DNA of 64,000 nucleotides from Puccinellia tenuiflora. Its lineage: Eukaryota > Streptophyta > Magnoliopsida > Poales > Poaceae. Shown in pieces: positions 62,191 through 64,000 of the stretch. The position numbers and the translations under genes are program-made. The notes below the pieces were generated by a model. That model did no database searches and was not told where the DNA came from. It worked only from the letters and a program-made list of their open reading frames with translations. Every line of letters begins with the position of its first letter. Position 1 is the first letter of the stretch. Where the stretch lies: NCBI GenBank assembly GCA_012064385.1, contig QRDG01001747.1, positions 318,335 to 382,334 on the forward strand. Reading direction: 5' to 3'.

Positions 62191-62204
62191 TGGTATCAGA
62201 GCAC
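62191..62204 (+). other. primer binding site of element E
   Basis: TGGTATCAGAGCAC, initiator tRNA-Met type, three bases after the LTR. The following 477 bases are non-coding leader. Confidence 0.85.
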
Positions 62205-62681
62205 TATGTTGCCTGTAGATTCGAAAACCCTAGGTTTTGTTTAGAAGTAAGAAGGGCCATAGGAATAAAATTTATTTTCTCTTCGTTCAAAATATTCCAC
62301 ATATCCTTCTTGTAACCTTCTCACCTATCTTCTTATAAAATATCTTCTCTTGTTTTTAGATGCCAAACTCATAGAATATATCAAGAAAGGACCAGAGATG
62401 ATTAACTCGAAGCACAGAAGAAGGTTATAGTCTAGACCACCACTTTACATAGTTGCATAGTTATCGTTTCACGTTAGAGTATTGACATATCAAATTGTGG
62501 TATGACAGCACTGGCGTATTCAAAAGGTTTTCTAAAACAATATTTTCAAATTTTTTAAAAGGAGTGTTTATTCCTACCTTTGATTGATTATTATCCCTCG
62601 TTGTTTGTGCTAATTGTTTGTAAGGGTAGAAATATCTCTTTAGATCTCGCTTTCTATGCTCATCTATGATAAACTCCATAG

Positions 62682-63743
62682 ATGCCTCCTCGCCATGATC
62701 CCGACACCAACAACAACACCGATGTGATGCAGCATATGATGGCAGCACAAACCTAGCTGATGAACATGATGGCTCAGTTTCTGGCACACCAGAACGCACC
62801 ACCTCCTCCACCACCACCTTCACCACCACGACCCCAAGTGGATCGACCCGCTAGGTTTCTAATACTTAGACCCTCTAAGTTCTCAACTGCTTCAGAGCCA
62901 ATTGTGGCTGACGATTGGATACGTTCGGTATAGAAAGATCTAGTGACTTGTGAATGCACTGACACAGAGAAGGTGAGATTCACAGCTCATCTACTTGAAG
63001 GGCCGGCAGCACAATGGTGGGAGACATATCAAATCACTCACCCTCTCGACGGACTCACCTGGGATGCATTCAAGGAAGGATTCCGTAATGCACATATTTC
63101 TTCTGGGATGATGAACTTGAAGAGAGATGAATTCCGTAGCCTGAAGCAAGGTAATAGGACTCTTAAGGAGTACATGGATGATTTTTGTTCTTTATCAAGG
63201 TACGCACCGGAGGATATTGATACTGATGCCAAAAGGAAGGATAAATTTCTCAATGGTCTGAGTGGAGAACTGAAGGTTCATTTGTCAGTGGCTTATGCTC
63301 CAAATTATCAAGCTTTATTGGATCAAGCTATCACTCTGGACAATAATATAAGGAAAGAGGAAAACAGGGAGAGGAAGCACAATGCCAACAAGTACAACTC
63401 AGTACCTGCACAGAAGAAGCTCAACTACCATGGTGGAGATGGCCATGACAACACCAACCAGAACCAAAGTGGAGGATTCAAGGGAAACAGTGGTGACTAT
63501 AAAAACAATGAACATAATGGTCACAACCATGGCAATGGCCAGCACCATTCTCAAGGAAAGAAGGATCTCAGTCAGGTTGAGTGCTACAAATGCAAGAACA
63601 TGCGGCATTATGCTATCAACTGTCTTGAGAAGAAAATTAGTAATGCACCCAAGCCTAACCCATTCAATAAAGGCTATGTCAACCATGTCAGGGTGGATGA
63701 AGTGCATGAGGTGCCTACTACAGGAAATGGTAAGTTCCTATAA
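62682..63743 (+). pseudogene. gag: gag of element E
   Basis: ATG at 62682 opens MPPRHDPDTNNNTDVMQHMM. Two in-frame TAG codons follow (near 62754 and 62932), both consistent with CAG to TAG. Between them is a Pro-rich stretch. The capsid domain reads GPAAQWWETYQITHPLDGLT, WDAFKEGFRNAHISSG, LKQGNRTLKEYMDDF and KFLNGLSGELKVHLS. A Gly/Asn/His-rich linker and a zinc knuckle CYKCKNMRHYAINC (CX2CX4HX4C complete) follow, and a stop at 63741-63743. The gag type fits a Ty3/gypsy chromovirus. Without the two stops it could package its own RNA and need enzymes from a relative. Confidence 0.85.
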
Positions 63744-63981
63744 AATAAGATCCCTCACAAGTTCCTTTTAGACATAAATGCATTAGGGAAGAAGATGATT
63801 CAGTTTTGAGCTGCAACCCACCTAATATATTCCAAGTGAAGTATCAACATTTCTGACTACCCATAAAGGTTTCCTTTAAGGGTGGTAGCCCACCCCGTGG
63901 CCTAAAACCAGAGATCACAACCCCAATTCTTTCTAACCTCTTCGAATCTCGGGGACGAGATTCCTTTTAAGGGTGGTAGTC
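63744..63981 (+). other. 3' end of the E interior with hairpin and polypurine tract
   Basis: Non-coding. Hairpin GAATCTCG-GGGA-CGAGATTC at 63944-63963, then TTTTAAGGGTGGTAGTC before the 3' LTR. The same hairpin, with a three-base loop, precedes the 3' LTR of the LARD-like element. I know this type of pre-LTR hairpin from Tekay/Del chromoviruses. Confidence 0.75.
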
Positions 63982-64000
63982 TGTAACATCCCAAGATTTT

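Larger units (their letters stand above)
59122..64000 (+). mobile_element. gag-only LTR element E (TR-GAG type), 3' LTR cut by window end
   Basis: 5' LTR 59122-62187, primer site 62191-62204, interior of 1794 bp with gag only, then hairpin, purine tract and a 3' LTR starting at 63982 (TGTAACATCCCAAGATTTT against TGTAAGACCCCAAGATTTT in the 5' LTR). With no room for pol the element is non-autonomous; elements with large LTRs and gag alone have been called TR-GAG. Confidence 0.82.

Overview
The window reads as intergenic DNA of a large-genome grass, most likely a Triticeae species (wheat, Aegilops or barley group). Roughly 95% of it can be assigned to nested LTR retrotransposons. Their make-up (CRM-like and Athila Ty3/gypsy elements, a large-gag Ty1/copia relative, a LARD-like element with 4.1-kb LTRs) is what is known from Triticeae genomes. 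I see no intact host gene, no rRNA or tRNA gene and no CRISPR array. The species call and the lineage names are from memory of families, not from a search.

Layout. 1-6210: CRM-like element A (+), leader, gag, protease, RT, RNase H, integrase and 3' LTR, inserted in the integrase end of a Tat-lineage element (6211-7697) that keeps an antisense extra ORF. 7698-7905: GC-rich orphan segment. 7906-10539: 5' end of a second CRM-like element, B (+), cut inside gag. 10540-14110: Athila-type gag-protease fragment (-). 14111-20753: copia-like element (-) with a very large gag, no pol, and a 2.4-kb LTR. 20754-32316: degenerate Athila element (-) carrying three insertions: a repeat-rich cassette (20949-22119), a solo LTR (26870-27819, duplication AAAAG) and a short non-autonomous CRM-like element (28641-31601, duplication CCATA).

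32317-33823, 37768-38081 and 46098-47472 form a broken low-copy island with a decayed acidic ORF, a tRNA-derived SINE candidate and an F-box pseudogene. It was split by an internally deleted Athila element D (33824-37762, duplication ACAGG) and a complete CRM-like element C (38082-46092, minus strand, duplication ATTTC). 47881-48567 is a copia gag fragment. 48568-58895 is a LARD-like element with two nearly identical 4.1-kb LTRs around a 2.07-kb non-coding core. 59122-64000 is a gag-only element E (TR-GAG type) with a 3.07-kb 5' LTR; its 3' LTR starts at 63982.

How the parts relate. Element C and the pol genes of A are of the kind that could supply enzymes to the pol-less relative at 28641-31601, which shares the identical polypurine tract and the same primer-binding-site type. 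The LARD-like element and E share the same pre-LTR hairpin and primer site, so they look like members of one lineage. Every coding region seen carries stops, frameshifts or deletions, except the pol ORF of C and the RNase H-integrase ORF of A, which are open throughout.
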